DNA from: Candidatus Peribacteria bacterium | GTDB taxonomy: Bacteria; Patescibacteriota; Gracilibacteria; Peribacterales; Peribacteraceae | Assembly: GCA_009691305.1 (NCBI GenBank) | Contig: SICS01000009.1 | Span: 1 to 37,845 of the forward strand | Reading direction: 5' to 3' | DNA length: 37,845 nt | In this document: positions 31,801 through 37,845 of the stretch, piece after piece | Position numbering within the stretch: position 1 is the stretch's first letter | Layout: each line of letters opens with the position of its first letter | The notes under the pieces: model-generated | What the model was told of the DNA's origin: nothing | The model's input: only the letters and a program-made list of their open reading frames with translations | Database searches by the model: none | Made by a program: the position numbers and the translations under genes

Positions 31801-31944
31801 TTTTCGCTCGAGTACATCGGTGAGCGGGGCGAGAATCCTCTCACGCGCAGCTTCATGATTTCCGAGGCAGAGAAAGACGACCTGCGGACGCTGATCCGGC
31901 AGGTGTGGGACAAGATCGTGAAGATGGATTTCACTCTTCTGTAA
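28885..31944 (+). CDS. UvrD/PcrA-type helicase fused to a PD-(D/E)XK nuclease
   Basis: 1019 residues. The UvrD/Rep-like superfamily 1A helicase has Walker A GPGTGKTQ (about 48-55), motif II VLVDEFQDTNGSQ, motif III VVGDDDQSIYRFQGA, motif V TAHQSKGLEFHTVIL and motif VI FVAITRAKREL. The C-terminal part (about 770-1019) carries a PD-(D/E)XK nuclease with GKIDRID (about 901-907) and VIDYKTGRPK (about 916-925). This helicase-nuclease plan matches AddA/AdnA-like recombination enzymes that resect broken DNA, but the usual partner is not adjacent. A C/G-rich repeat is inserted in frame at about 374-388. The start at 28885 (MNLTTPTA) follows a TACTAT box by 6 nt. Confidence 0.92.
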   Translation: MNLTTPTATGKETKVASPRIFDSEYQKLNLQQRQAVDTIEGPVMVVAGPGTGKTQVLSMRVANILKKTQMRPGNILCLTYSVSGTTAMRDRLRLLIGADAYGVKVSTIHAFAQSIIEENGIVFDEWSAREQISDLEKIRSMNTIIDQFSSYMKLINQKDPYGRTEDILSRISQVKREGKSLADLHRAAGEYDELMATKSKTGTKVHEKNLLSAQKFRDFVTLFGEYQSMMERTGRYDYEDMILHVIRALEEEDWLLSNLQERFQYVLVDEFQDTNGSQYRLIELLTTYKDLPNEPNVFVVGDDDQSIYRFQGANLQNMLSFHTRFPKAPVIALTTSYRSTQAILDAARSLIEKNEERLVGKIPGLQKLLTAATATPSPGPSPLRGRGELPTLLRAPSNVAEPWLIADLLEERIQKGAQPEEIAVLTQKNDELFDLYAVLRARKIPVLMRGKDDLLSHPLVLQAVTILQAIDHPHTDGLLSGALACGCFALHPADLGRLQGLARDRKAKLFDLLEQLPSQEELPLLQREDLERVRNALFDLHQKIPSRTVLETVENVLRDCALIPQVEEGADSPVDPRDVAALEAFFGYVRGRCLERRGWHLRDLLADISLYADPGYRQIRLTYELPHLSTAGVRLMTAHQSKGLEFHTVILSNFRDGHWDKRKRPTGVSIPEDLLYGWEKDQKTFEQHQDERRIAFVAITRAKRELIMVCPLELTVGEKSKAVAPSAFFAEMGQLPEENVALRDPEGASLLLRPRLALIDGALRAYLEERLKTFALSPTALNRFLRDPQEFLLVDLLQQPEHFDESSVRGLGYGSAVHWALRQWAVAVKENKEFAEPDILEAFAWHLRERTILTSHQQRDLLAMGNEALPKYFAHALKGTFPVLHAIERDYRAHVAEIPIKGKIDRIDLASSTSATATVIDYKTGRPKTEVEIRGGIEPGSVSKTSEGDYFRQLTFYAVLLDHADPLLKPELFSLEYIGERGENPLTRSFMISEAEKDDLRTLIRQVWDKIVKMDFTLL
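30007..30046. repeat. C/G-rich repeat inserted in the uvrD-like gene
   Basis: C-rich blocks followed by complementary GGGGGAGAGGGGA. It is the same element as in leuS at 20621-20663 and encodes TPSPGPSPLRGRGE in a linker. Confidence 0.75.
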
Positions 31945-31970
31945 GAGGAAAAGTCTGAACACAAAAATTA

Positions 31971-32693
31971 TTATTTCTTCAGGAACCGGAAACTCTTCAC
32001 GACGTCGTCGTCGTAGACATACCAATTCGGATATTTGCCGGAGACGAAGCTCACATCCTGTCCCATATGCCAGGAGATCACCTGCTGTCTTGATGGTGAA
32101 TACCGGATCACGGTCGCATAGTTCACAACACAATCGCCGTCGGGGTCATCGAATGGGGTGAACCCGCTGATCTTCACATCGAATGTCCCTTCCTGCGCCG
32201 TCATCGCTTTCTGTCCCGAAACGCAGTCCTTTCCGTAGCGTTCCTTGATGAATGATTCCAGTTCCGTATCATTTCGAATCGTCTTTGAGACCAGTTCCCA
32301 CGTACGTGGGCCACGTGGGTTATCACTATTTTGTAATAGCTTAAGTGTGGTTTCCTGTATGGAGTTCCCTTCATATCCCGCATCCCATTGCTTCAAGGCG
32401 ATGAAGACACGCTGGTGCGCGTGGTCCGGAAATACCCCCACGTCCACCGATGGCAGCGGAGGGTTGAAAGACACACGTTTGGGAAGCTCAATGGAAAATC
32501 CTAGGACTGGATCAGAATAGAGAAACATTTCACCTTTGTTCTTGGCGGGCTGTGAGTATGAATACGAACTCGATGAGGACTCTGCTGCCGGTTCTGAGGA
32601 TGCTACGTTCGATTCTTGTACGCTGTCCGACGAAACACTGGAACACGAGGCCAGTAGAGTGAGCATGCCGACGAGCAGCAGGGTAATTTTCAT
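31971..32693 (-). CDS. Lipoprotein of unknown function
   Basis: 240 residues from ATG 32693 (MKITLLLVG). A lipobox LASC puts the lipidated cysteine near residue 17. A Ser-rich linker follows (about 18-50). The mature domain (about 55-240) has no family I can name; it includes VLGFSIELPKRVSFNPPLP, resembling small bacterial lipoproteins of the DUF4136/PsbP-like kind in outline only. The start overlaps the stop of the S41-like gene as ATGA, so translation is coupled and the two products probably work together at the cell surface. The alternative GTG start at 32702 is less likely. Confidence 0.75.
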   Translation of the reverse strand: MKITLLLVGMLTLLASCSSVSSDSVQESNVASSEPAAESSSSSYSYSQPAKNKGEMFLYSDPVLGFSIELPKRVSFNPPLPSVDVGVFPDHAHQRVFIALKQWDAGYEGNSIQETTLKLLQNSDNPRGPRTWELVSKTIRNDTELESFIKERYGKDCVSGQKAMTAQEGTFDVKISGFTPFDDPDGDCVVNYATVIRYSPSRQQVISWHMGQDVSFVSGKYPNWYVYDDDVVKSFRFLKK

Positions 32694-33373
32694 CGCTGCC
32701 ACGTCGTTTTAGGCTCATCGAATGGGCTTAATTCTCTAATGAACGAGACGGCACGGGGAATCACGTCGCCATCGCTTGCGCCTTCGTCAGCGATCAGGCG
32801 GACATCGGGAGTGACGAAGAAAATGGCTTCCTTGATCGGGCGATAGTCGTTCATGCGCGCGTTCTGCTTAAAGGCCCTCTTGAGCGCGGCGCGGCCTGAT
32901 GAGAATTCCACGACGCCTGCTTTGCGGATCTTCTGCAGTGCGTAGATGGCGATGTCCGGTTCGTTCACCGTCCGCTCGTCGCGCAGCACAACCACCGGCG
33001 TGCTGCCCTTGAAGACGGGCATTTGAGCTGTGACCGCGAGGCGTCGGACGTTGGACGTATAGAAGCGCATGTAGGGCGTTCCCTTCCGCAGCAGGCCCTC
33101 GAGCAGCGCCTGGACGCCGTCGGGAGTGCCACCGTCGTTGTTGCGTAGATCCAAGATCAGCCCGCGCGGCTTGGCATCGGCGATCTTCTGGAGCGTCGGG
33201 CGGATCAACGGCACGTTTTGCGCGGTGAAAGGTCCCGGACGGAAGAATGCCACCTTCTCCGGCAGGATCGTGAAGGGGAGGAGGTCGGGAGGTGCGCTGG
33301 ATGAAGAGGACGCTGCGCCGCAGACCGGAATGAGTGTGAGGGATGTGAGGATGATTGCGGCAATGCGTTGCAT
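32690..33373 (-). CDS. Degenerate S41 (C-terminal-processing) protease-like protein
   Basis: 227 residues with a signal peptide (about 1-20, ending CGA-like, here GAA). The S41 core strand GLILDLRNNDGGTPDGVQALLEGLL is clear, and VVVLRDERTVNEPDIAIYALQ aligns with the family's VVVLVNEGSASASEILAGALQ segment. The GSASASE part that carries the catalytic serine is replaced by RTVNEPD, so no nucleophile remains. It lacks the PDZ domain of CtpA-like proteases. It is more likely a binding or scaffold protein than a protease. The downstream lipoprotein gene overlaps its stop by ATGA. The start follows an extended -10 by 7 nt. Confidence 0.75.
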   Translation of the reverse strand: MQRIAAIILTSLTLIPVCGAASSSSSAPPDLLPFTILPEKVAFFRPGPFTAQNVPLIRPTLQKIADAKPRGLILDLRNNDGGTPDGVQALLEGLLRKGTPYMRFYTSNVRRLAVTAQMPVFKGSTPVVVLRDERTVNEPDIAIYALQKIRKAGVVEFSSGRAALKRAFKQNARMNDYRPIKEAIFFVTPDVRLIADEGASDGDVIPRAVSFIRELSPFDEPKTTWQR

Positions 33374-33380
33374 GGCTACC

Positions 33381-33389
33381 GTTATACCA
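33381..33389 (-). promoter_or_regulatory. Extended -10 promoter of the S41-like operon, leaderless
   Basis: TGGTATAAC on the minus strand, ending 7 nt before the ATG at 33373. Confidence 0.65.
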
Positions 33390-33393
33390 GACT

Positions 33394-33987
33394 CTAGCGA
33401 CGGGCGTTCAAGAAATTCCGGAATTCCTGGAGCGCCTTCCCGCGGTGGCTCGTTCTATTTTTTTGTTCAACGCTTAGCGCTGAGAATACATATTCTTCGC
33501 CATCGGGCTTAAAACAGGCGGAGATGGGGAGGCCAGGCAAATAGTCGGCTTCCAGCGCATCCGTGATGGTCCCTTCACATGTGCCGTCGAAGATATGGAG
33601 CTGTCCCTCGTGGTCGATGTGCGCAAGCGAGCATTGGAACCGCGCGCGCTTGTTTTGTTCCTTTTTCATGCGGTCAAGGAAGTGCGTAATCCATTCTTCA
33701 TCCGTCGCGGTCGGACCCGCACCCCATCGCCGGGTCTCCACGCCCAGTTCACCTTCCAACGCTTCCACCATGATCCCGGAATCATCGGCGACCGTCGCGT
33801 GCCCTGTCGCTTCGTAAAAATGCCGCGCCTTGATCTCCGCATTCTCGGCAAACGTCTTTCCCGTCTCGTCCGGCATCCCGATGCTCGGTACGTGGCTCAC
33901 GTCGAGCAGCTCTAGCCCGAGGCCGTCGAGTGCCTCGCGCATTTCGTGGATCTTCCCGCGGTTGGAAGTGGCCAATAATAGTTTCAT
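33394..33987 (-). CDS. RdgB/HAM1-family non-canonical purine NTP pyrophosphatase
   Basis: 197 residues, the family length. These enzymes split dITP/XTP to monophosphates and keep them out of DNA. TSNRGKIHEM, TFAENAEIKARHF, ADDSGIMVEAL and SHRGKALQEF are all in place and in order. One motif deviates: the usual GxGYDPxF segment is here GLPISACFKP, which lacks the Tyr-Asp pair that shapes the purine pocket. The substrate may therefore differ from the standard one. The ATG at 33987 is supported by TAGGAT ending 6 nt before it. Confidence 0.87.
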   Translation of the reverse strand: MKLLLATSNRGKIHEMREALDGLGLELLDVSHVPSIGMPDETGKTFAENAEIKARHFYEATGHATVADDSGIMVEALEGELGVETRRWGAGPTATDEEWITHFLDRMKKEQNKRARFQCSLAHIDHEGQLHIFDGTCEGTITDALEADYLPGLPISACFKPDGEEYVFSALSVEQKNRTSHRGKALQEFRNFLNARR

Positions 33988-33993
33988 GGTTCA

Positions 33994-33999
33994 ATCCTA
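33994..33999 (-). promoter_or_regulatory. Probable -10, leaderless start
   Basis: TAGGAT on the minus strand, preceded by TG, ending 6 nt before the ATG at 33987. Confidence 0.5.
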
Positions 34000-34014
34000 C
34001 ATGATGTCACCCTG

Positions 34015-34038
34015 AGCGGAGACGTCGACGTCTCCGCT
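34015..34038. repeat. 24-bp perfect palindrome at the end of ftsK
   Basis: Twelve-base arms (AGCGGAGACGTC and its complement) meet without spacer. It ends inside the ftsK stop codon. Its left flank TCACCCTGAGCGGAG resembles the dispersed CTGAGC repeat family. No T-run follows in the ftsK direction. Confidence 0.75.
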
Positions 34039-36265
34039 AAGCCGAAATCCTCTCCGTATAGACCTTCCTCGGTTTGGCTCCATCCACGGGTCCGATTAAC
34101 CCTTTCTCTTCCATGATGTCGAGGAGGCGCGCAGCGCGCGCGTAGCCCACCTTCAATTGGCGCTGCAGGAGGGAGGCTGATGCCTTCCCCATTTCCTGGG
34201 AAATACGGACGGCCTCAAAGAAGAGTTCGTCGCCGCCGTTGTCGTCGGCGTCCAGGTCGATGTGACCGATGGCCGCGGTCGCGCTGTTGTCTTCAGAAGA
34301 CTCGTCTTCTTCGTTGGTCAATCCGATCTGCTCGGTCAGCTTTCCTCCACCGGCGATCTTGACGGCGTTGATGATGCGTTCGACTTCCTTCGTGGACGTG
34401 TAGATGCCCTGGATGCGCAGCGGCTTAGGCGTCACGGCGTTCATGTAGAGCATGTCGCCCATGCCGAGGAGGTCCTCGGCGCCGATGCTGTCGATGATCG
34501 TGCGTGAGTCGACTGCCGAGACGACGCGGAATGCGATACGTGTGGGGATGTTTGCTTTGATGAGCCCGGTGATGACGTCGACGCTCGGGCGCTGGGTAGC
34601 GATGATCAAGTGCATGCCGACGGCGCGGGCCATCTGTGCGATGCGCGCGATCATCATTTCCGTGTCCTTGCGGTACTGCCGCATCATGAGGTCGGCCAAT
34701 TCATCCACGACCACGACGATGCGCGGGAGCTTGAACTGCTCCTCCTTCTGCTTCTCGTTGTACTCGTCCAGGTTGCGAGCACCTTGCTCCGAGAAGCGGT
34801 GGAGACGGCGGCCCATTTCGGCCACTGCCCAGCGGAGAGCCTGCAGTGCCTTCTCCGCTTCTGTGATCACCGGTGTCAGCAGGTGGGGGATGCCGTCGTA
34901 CGGCATCAACTCGACGCGTTTCGGGTCGATCAAAATCAATTTAAGTTCATGTGGGGCGTTCTGGAAGAGCAGTGCGCTGAGGAATGTGTTCATGCACACG
35001 GACTTGCCGGAGCCTGTGGCACCGGCAATCAGCAAGTGGGGCATCGAATCGAGCTCTGCGACGACCGCATCGCCCGAGACGTCGCGTCCGAGGGGGAGCG
35101 TCAGCGACGATTCGCTCTGGACGAACTGCGGGCTCTCCAAAATTTCGCGGTGATGGACGATTGTCCGCTTCGAATTCGGCATTTCAATGCCGACGAGGGA
35201 CTTGCCGGGGATCGGGGCCTCAATGCGGAGACTGGGGGCCGCAAGTGCGAGGGCTAAATCGTCCTTCAGCGATCCGATCTTGCTCAGCTTTACGCCTTCC
35301 GAGGGTTGCAGTGTGAACTGTGTCACGGTCGGGCCCGGGCGTGCATCGCGGACGGTCACTTCGATATCGAATTCCCGCAGCTTCTCCTCGATGAGTTTTG
35401 CTTGGGCTTTTAATTCCTCGTCATTCACCTGGAGCTCGCTTTGGCTCTGGTCGAGCAGGTCATAGGTGGGGAAAGTCCACTCCTCGTACCGTGTGTCCTT
35501 CATTTCCAGCGTGTCCTTGTTCTTGGCCTGCACGGCTTTCTTGATCGCTTCCTTGCTCTTCCTCTCCACCAGGCTTTGCGCGAAGGCGGGGCGGACGATG
35601 TTGAGTTCCGGCGCATCTTCATCCCTCTCCACCAAGTCATCCGCATCGACTTCTTCAATCTCTTCCTCTTCCTCCTCTTCTTCAACATCCTCATCCTCTG
35701 CGCGCGTGGCAGTCCGCGTACGCTTCTTCTCTTCCTGCACGCCTGCCGCTCTGAGCTGTGCGACGAGGGAGTGGATAACGGGCTCAAAGCTGATCAGCAA
35801 GCCGATCAGGAACATCGCGCTCAACACTAAGTAGCCCACGGCGCGGCTAAAGAAGAGGACAAAGGGGACGCTCATCAAAAATCCGACGGCACCCGCTAAC
35901 TCTTCACGTCTCGGTCCGATCTCTTCCAACGGTGCGCCCACATGCATCAATCCCAGGAATGCGAGCACGCTCAGCCCCAGCCCGATTGACCGCTTCGCTT
36001 CCATCTTCGTGGGCGTCATCCAATTGAAGATCCCCGAGAGGATCAGGAATGTCGGGAAGATCATCCCGTACTTTCCGAAGAAGAAGGTCAAAAATTGCTG
36101 CAGCCCGTCGCCGGCCATCCCCGCTTTCTGCTGGAGGACGAGTACCAGAAGGACGCCCGCGCTGATCTGGATAATCCCGCTGATGGCGCTACGCGTTCCC
36201 GGCTCGAGCTCGAGACCGTTGTTCTTCTTCACCTTGCGCTTCGTTTTTCGGCGGGCTCTGGGCAT
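34037..36265 (-). CDS. ftsK: DNA translocase FtsK/SpoIIIE
   Basis: 742 residues. A basic N-terminus is followed by several membrane helices (about 30-180). An acidic linker with runs of Glu and Asp (about 195-220) leads to the motor. Walker A is GATGSGKSV (about 416-424), Walker B VVVVDELADLM, and IATQRPSVDVITGLIKANIPTRIAF is the FtsK signature. The C-terminal gamma winged helix (about 680-735), with LLQRQLKVGYARAARLLDIMEEKGLIGP, reads KOPS/SRS-type DNA signals in relatives. FtsK moves chromosomes through the closing septum. The ATG at 36265 follows TACACT by 8 nt. Confidence 0.96.
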   Translation of the reverse strand: MPRARRKTKRKVKKNNGLELEPGTRSAISGIIQISAGVLLVLVLQQKAGMAGDGLQQFLTFFFGKYGMIFPTFLILSGIFNWMTPTKMEAKRSIGLGLSVLAFLGLMHVGAPLEEIGPRREELAGAVGFLMSVPFVLFFSRAVGYLVLSAMFLIGLLISFEPVIHSLVAQLRAAGVQEEKKRTRTATRAEDEDVEEEEEEEEIEEVDADDLVERDEDAPELNIVRPAFAQSLVERKSKEAIKKAVQAKNKDTLEMKDTRYEEWTFPTYDLLDQSQSELQVNDEELKAQAKLIEEKLREFDIEVTVRDARPGPTVTQFTLQPSEGVKLSKIGSLKDDLALALAAPSLRIEAPIPGKSLVGIEMPNSKRTIVHHREILESPQFVQSESSLTLPLGRDVSGDAVVAELDSMPHLLIAGATGSGKSVCMNTFLSALLFQNAPHELKLILIDPKRVELMPYDGIPHLLTPVITEAEKALQALRWAVAEMGRRLHRFSEQGARNLDEYNEKQKEEQFKLPRIVVVVDELADLMMRQYRKDTEMMIARIAQMARAVGMHLIIATQRPSVDVITGLIKANIPTRIAFRVVSAVDSRTIIDSIGAEDLLGMGDMLYMNAVTPKPLRIQGIYTSTKEVERIINAVKIAGGGKLTEQIGLTNEEDESSEDNSATAAIGHIDLDADDNGGDELFFEAVRISQEMGKASASLLQRQLKVGYARAARLLDIMEEKGLIGPVDGAKPRKVYTERISA

Positions 36266-36273
36266 CGGGGGTC

Positions 36274-36279
36274 AGTGTA
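36274..36279 (-). promoter_or_regulatory. Probable -10 of ftsK, leaderless start
   Basis: TACACT on the minus strand, ending 8 nt before the ATG at 36265. It lies 25 bp from the divergent -10 of the RmlD-like gene. Confidence 0.55.
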
Positions 36280-36303
36280 GTCTCAATGGACGCTTTCTGT
36301 CAT

Positions 36304-36309
36304 TATGAT
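36304..36309 (+). promoter_or_regulatory. Probable -10 of the RmlD-like gene, leaderless start
   Basis: TATGAT ends 8 nt before the ATG at 36318. Confidence 0.55.
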
Positions 36310-36317
36310 GTTGATCT

Positions 36318-37142
36318 ATGACAAAAGTTCTACTTTTAGGCTCCACTGGCTACCTCGGTGAGCAATTCCTGAAGGCCTTTCCCGATGCATTGACCCCCCG
36401 GGTCGACATTGGCGACCGACAGGCCGTTGCCGCGCTTCTGGATAAGGAGAAGCCCGATACAGTGCTCAACTGCGCAGGCAAGACCGGCCGGCCGAACGTG
36501 GATTGGTGTGAGACGCATAAAGAGGAGACGTTGCATGCCAACGTCACGGGCGCACTTGTGTTGCTGGAAGAATGCCTGGCACGGAAGATCTACCTGGTCC
36601 ATATGAGCTCTGGCTGCATCTATGAAGGGAACAAAGGCGACAAAGGATTTACGGAAGAAGATCCCCCCAACTATTTTGGAAGCTTTTATTCGCGCACAAA
36701 AGCTTGGAGTGATCAGATCATGAAAGATTTTCCTGTACTCAACCTGCGTCTAAGGATGCCATTTGATGGTTCGCATTCTGAGAGGAACCTGCTGATGAAG
36801 CTGATCAAGTACAAGAAAGTCCTGGAGACCGAAAATTCCCTCACCTACCTGCCGGATTTCCTGGATGTCGCGAAGAAACTCATCGCCCAAAAGAAAACGG
36901 GAACCTACAACGTCGTCAACGAGGGAGTGATCAGCCCGTACCGGATCATGGAGATCTATAAAGAAGTCGTCGATCCCGCGCACCAGTTCGAGCGCCTGAC
37001 TCTCGATCACCTCGGCGATGTCACCAAAGCCGGCCGGAGTAATTGCATTCTTTCAACTGAGAAACTTAGGAAGCAGGGGATTACGCTGCGTCCGGTGGAG
37101 GAAGCTGTGAAGGAGGCGCTTATTGAACTGAAGCTTCCGTGA
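36318..37142 (+). CDS. RmlD-like NAD(P)-dependent sugar-nucleotide reductase/epimerase
   Basis: 274 residues of the short-chain dehydrogenase extended type. The nucleotide-binding motif is LLGSTGYLG, the catalytic elements are the serine in HMSSGCIY and the YSRTK pair (YxxxK). Together with the DTVLNCAGKTG stretch this resembles dTDP-4-dehydrorhamnose reductase (RmlD) and related NAD-dependent epimerases. It probably makes a nucleotide sugar for surface polysaccharide; the exact substrate cannot be read off. No other sugar-nucleotide genes are in view. The 3' end overlaps the small convergent ORF by 23 bp. Confidence 0.85.
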   Translation: MTKVLLLGSTGYLGEQFLKAFPDALTPRVDIGDRQAVAALLDKEKPDTVLNCAGKTGRPNVDWCETHKEETLHANVTGALVLLEECLARKIYLVHMSSGCIYEGNKGDKGFTEEDPPNYFGSFYSRTKAWSDQIMKDFPVLNLRLRMPFDGSHSERNLLMKLIKYKKVLETENSLTYLPDFLDVAKKLIAQKKTGTYNVVNEGVISPYRIMEIYKEVVDPAHQFERLTLDHLGDVTKAGRSNCILSTEKLRKQGITLRPVEEAVKEALIELKLP

Positions 37143-37476
37143 GATGTGTGCAATGCGTTTTCACTAATGCGCGGACTTCATCCACCTGATGATCCCCGAC
37201 TGTGATGATGATGACGGGATCCTTGCCTGGCATTGTTAGTAGGTTGATCTGTCTTTTTCTCAATCCAAGCCGTGCGTCTGCAGCAATTTTTACAGGTTCA
37301 TCAATGTGCGCTGTACTACGAATCGTCTTCTCATACAGCAATATTTGCGGTCTGTCCGGAAACGCTTTCTCTAGTTCATCATGACCAGGACGCGGTGAGA
37401 AATTGTAATGGAGATCTTTCATCGATATGTGGAAAGAATATGAAGAGATTATCACTTGATACTTTTTATTAGTCAA
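37120..37476 (-). CDS. Small protein of unknown function
   Basis: Up to 118 residues from TTG 37476; an internal ATG at 37422 (MKDLHYNFSPRPG) would give 100. The C-terminal part reads DPVIIITVGDHQVDEVRALVK, a likely beta-alpha element. No family is recognised. It converges with, and overlaps, the RmlD-like gene by 23 bp, which weakens the case for one of the two 3' ends. It is divergent from the MarR gene, with an operator-like palindrome between them. Confidence 0.5.
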   Translation of the reverse strand: MTNKKYQVIISSYSFHISMKDLHYNFSPRPGHDELEKAFPDRPQILLYEKTIRSTAHIDEPVKIAADARLGLRKRQINLLTMPGKDPVIIITVGDHQVDEVRALVKTHCTHLTEASVQ

Positions 37477-37513
37477 GCTTCCACTTGAAATAGCCAGATA
37501 TCTTTGTATTATT

Positions 37514-37530
37514 AGATAGTCTAACTATTT
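37514..37530. promoter_or_regulatory. MarR-type operator-like palindrome
   Basis: AGATAGT-CTA-ACTATTT, 7-bp arms with one mismatch, in the 66-bp gap between the small minus-strand gene and the MarR-family gene. Family members often bind such sites next to their own gene. Confidence 0.5.
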
Positions 37531-37542
37531 CACTCTCGTACC

Positions 37543-37845
37543 GTGAGCAAGAAGAACAATCCCATCGACCGCCTCATTGAGAGCACCTACGACTTTGGGC
37601 GCGTCATGCGCCAACAGATGATCGGGCAGATGTAGGTGGGTTGCGGGGCCAACTTGCTGCACATCCATTCCCTGTTTCTGATCAGCGAACAGGAAGGCCT
37701 TACCATGAAGGAAATCGCAAAATCGCTCCACATCACGTCGCCGTCCGCCACCTCGCTCGTCAACCGTCTCGTGGATATGAAGTGGGTCGGACGCGAGCAT
37801 GACACCGAGAACCGCAAGCTGGTGCGCTTGCGTCTGACGCCCCTT
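37543..37845 (+). pseudogene. MarR-family regulator, interrupted by an amber codon, cut by the window end
   Basis: GTG at 37543 opens a frame reading SKKNNPIDRLIESTYDFGR, which stops at TAG 37633-37635 (codon 31). The same frame continues open to the window end and encodes the MarR winged-helix core: LLHIHSLFLISEQEGLTM, KEIAKSLHITSPSATSLVNRLVDM and the wing WVGREHDTENRKLVRLRLTP. No frameshift is involved. A GTG follows the TAG directly, so re-initiation is possible. TAG ends several intact genes here, so it is not recoded throughout. It may be a recent mutation, a sequence error or readthrough. The 3' end lies outside the window. Confidence 0.75.

Noticed and set aside
34015-34038. A rho-independent terminator of ftsK
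   Set aside because: The stem is strong but no T-run follows in the ftsK direction, and the flank matches a dispersed repeat.
37633-37635. Genome-wide recoding of TAG, or of TGA as in Gracilibacteria/Absconditabacteria
   Set aside because: mltG, dnaG, ftsK and the SLH gene end with TAG, and the TraD-like, M24 and RmlD-like genes end with TGA at the expected length.

Overview
The window is a gene-dense bacterial chromosome segment using the standard code: TAA, TAG and TGA all end intact genes here. The gene set suggests a lineage of the Candidate Phyla Radiation (Patescibacteria), perhaps near Peregrinibacteria/Peribacteria. The pointers are very short intergenic gaps, a VirB2/TrbC-type pilin with a PKD-domain partner, a conjugation-type ATPase without other conjugation genes, SLH-domain wall proteins, many orphan genes and scarce Shine-Dalgarno sequences. 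This placement is inference, since no rRNA is present.

Layout. 1-3.4 kb: hisS (minus), a short upstream ORF that repeats the HisRS N-terminus, tRNA-His(GTG) with encoded CCA, an orphan gene, then a tRNA-His-like acceptor minihelix. 3.4-6.9 kb (minus): an HD-like protein, then a pilin/PKD membrane-protein operon. 7-13.9 kb (plus): an M24 peptidase, two secreted wall proteins (3D domain plus PG-binding repeats; RlpA), a large TraD/VirD4-like ATPase and a coiled-coil orphan. 13.9-18 kb: ybaB, mltG, a small orphan, a LOG-like protein and der. 18-24.2 kb: an orphan, leuS, a two-gene orphan operon and an RsmB/NSUN-type m5C methyltransferase. 24.3-31.9 kb: dnaG and rpoD (a core of the macromolecular synthesis operon), an SLH-GerMN protein and a UvrD-nuclease fusion. 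32-36.3 kb (minus): a lipoprotein coupled to a degenerate S41 protein, a HAM1 pyrophosphatase and ftsK. 36.3-37.8 kb: an RmlD-like reductase, a small orphan and a MarR-family gene interrupted by an amber codon.

Three signals run through the whole window. First, at least 13 genes have a -10 hexamer ending only 6-8 nt before the start codon, which points to leaderless transcription as a main mode of initiation. Second, short hairpins are scattered between genes; their stems differ but stay paired, around a conserved pyrimidine loop (TTTCT, CTTCGT or TTC on one strand). Third, related palindromic or low-complexity repeats sit in frame inside genes (leuS twice, uvrD, mltG, rlpA, the m5C methyltransferase twice, der, and the PKD protein), mostly at likely domain linkers.

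The most unusual local features are the duplicated HisRS start and the acceptor minihelix that flank tRNA-His, the zinc-ribbon tail on RpoD, and the low-GC editing-domain segment of leuS.
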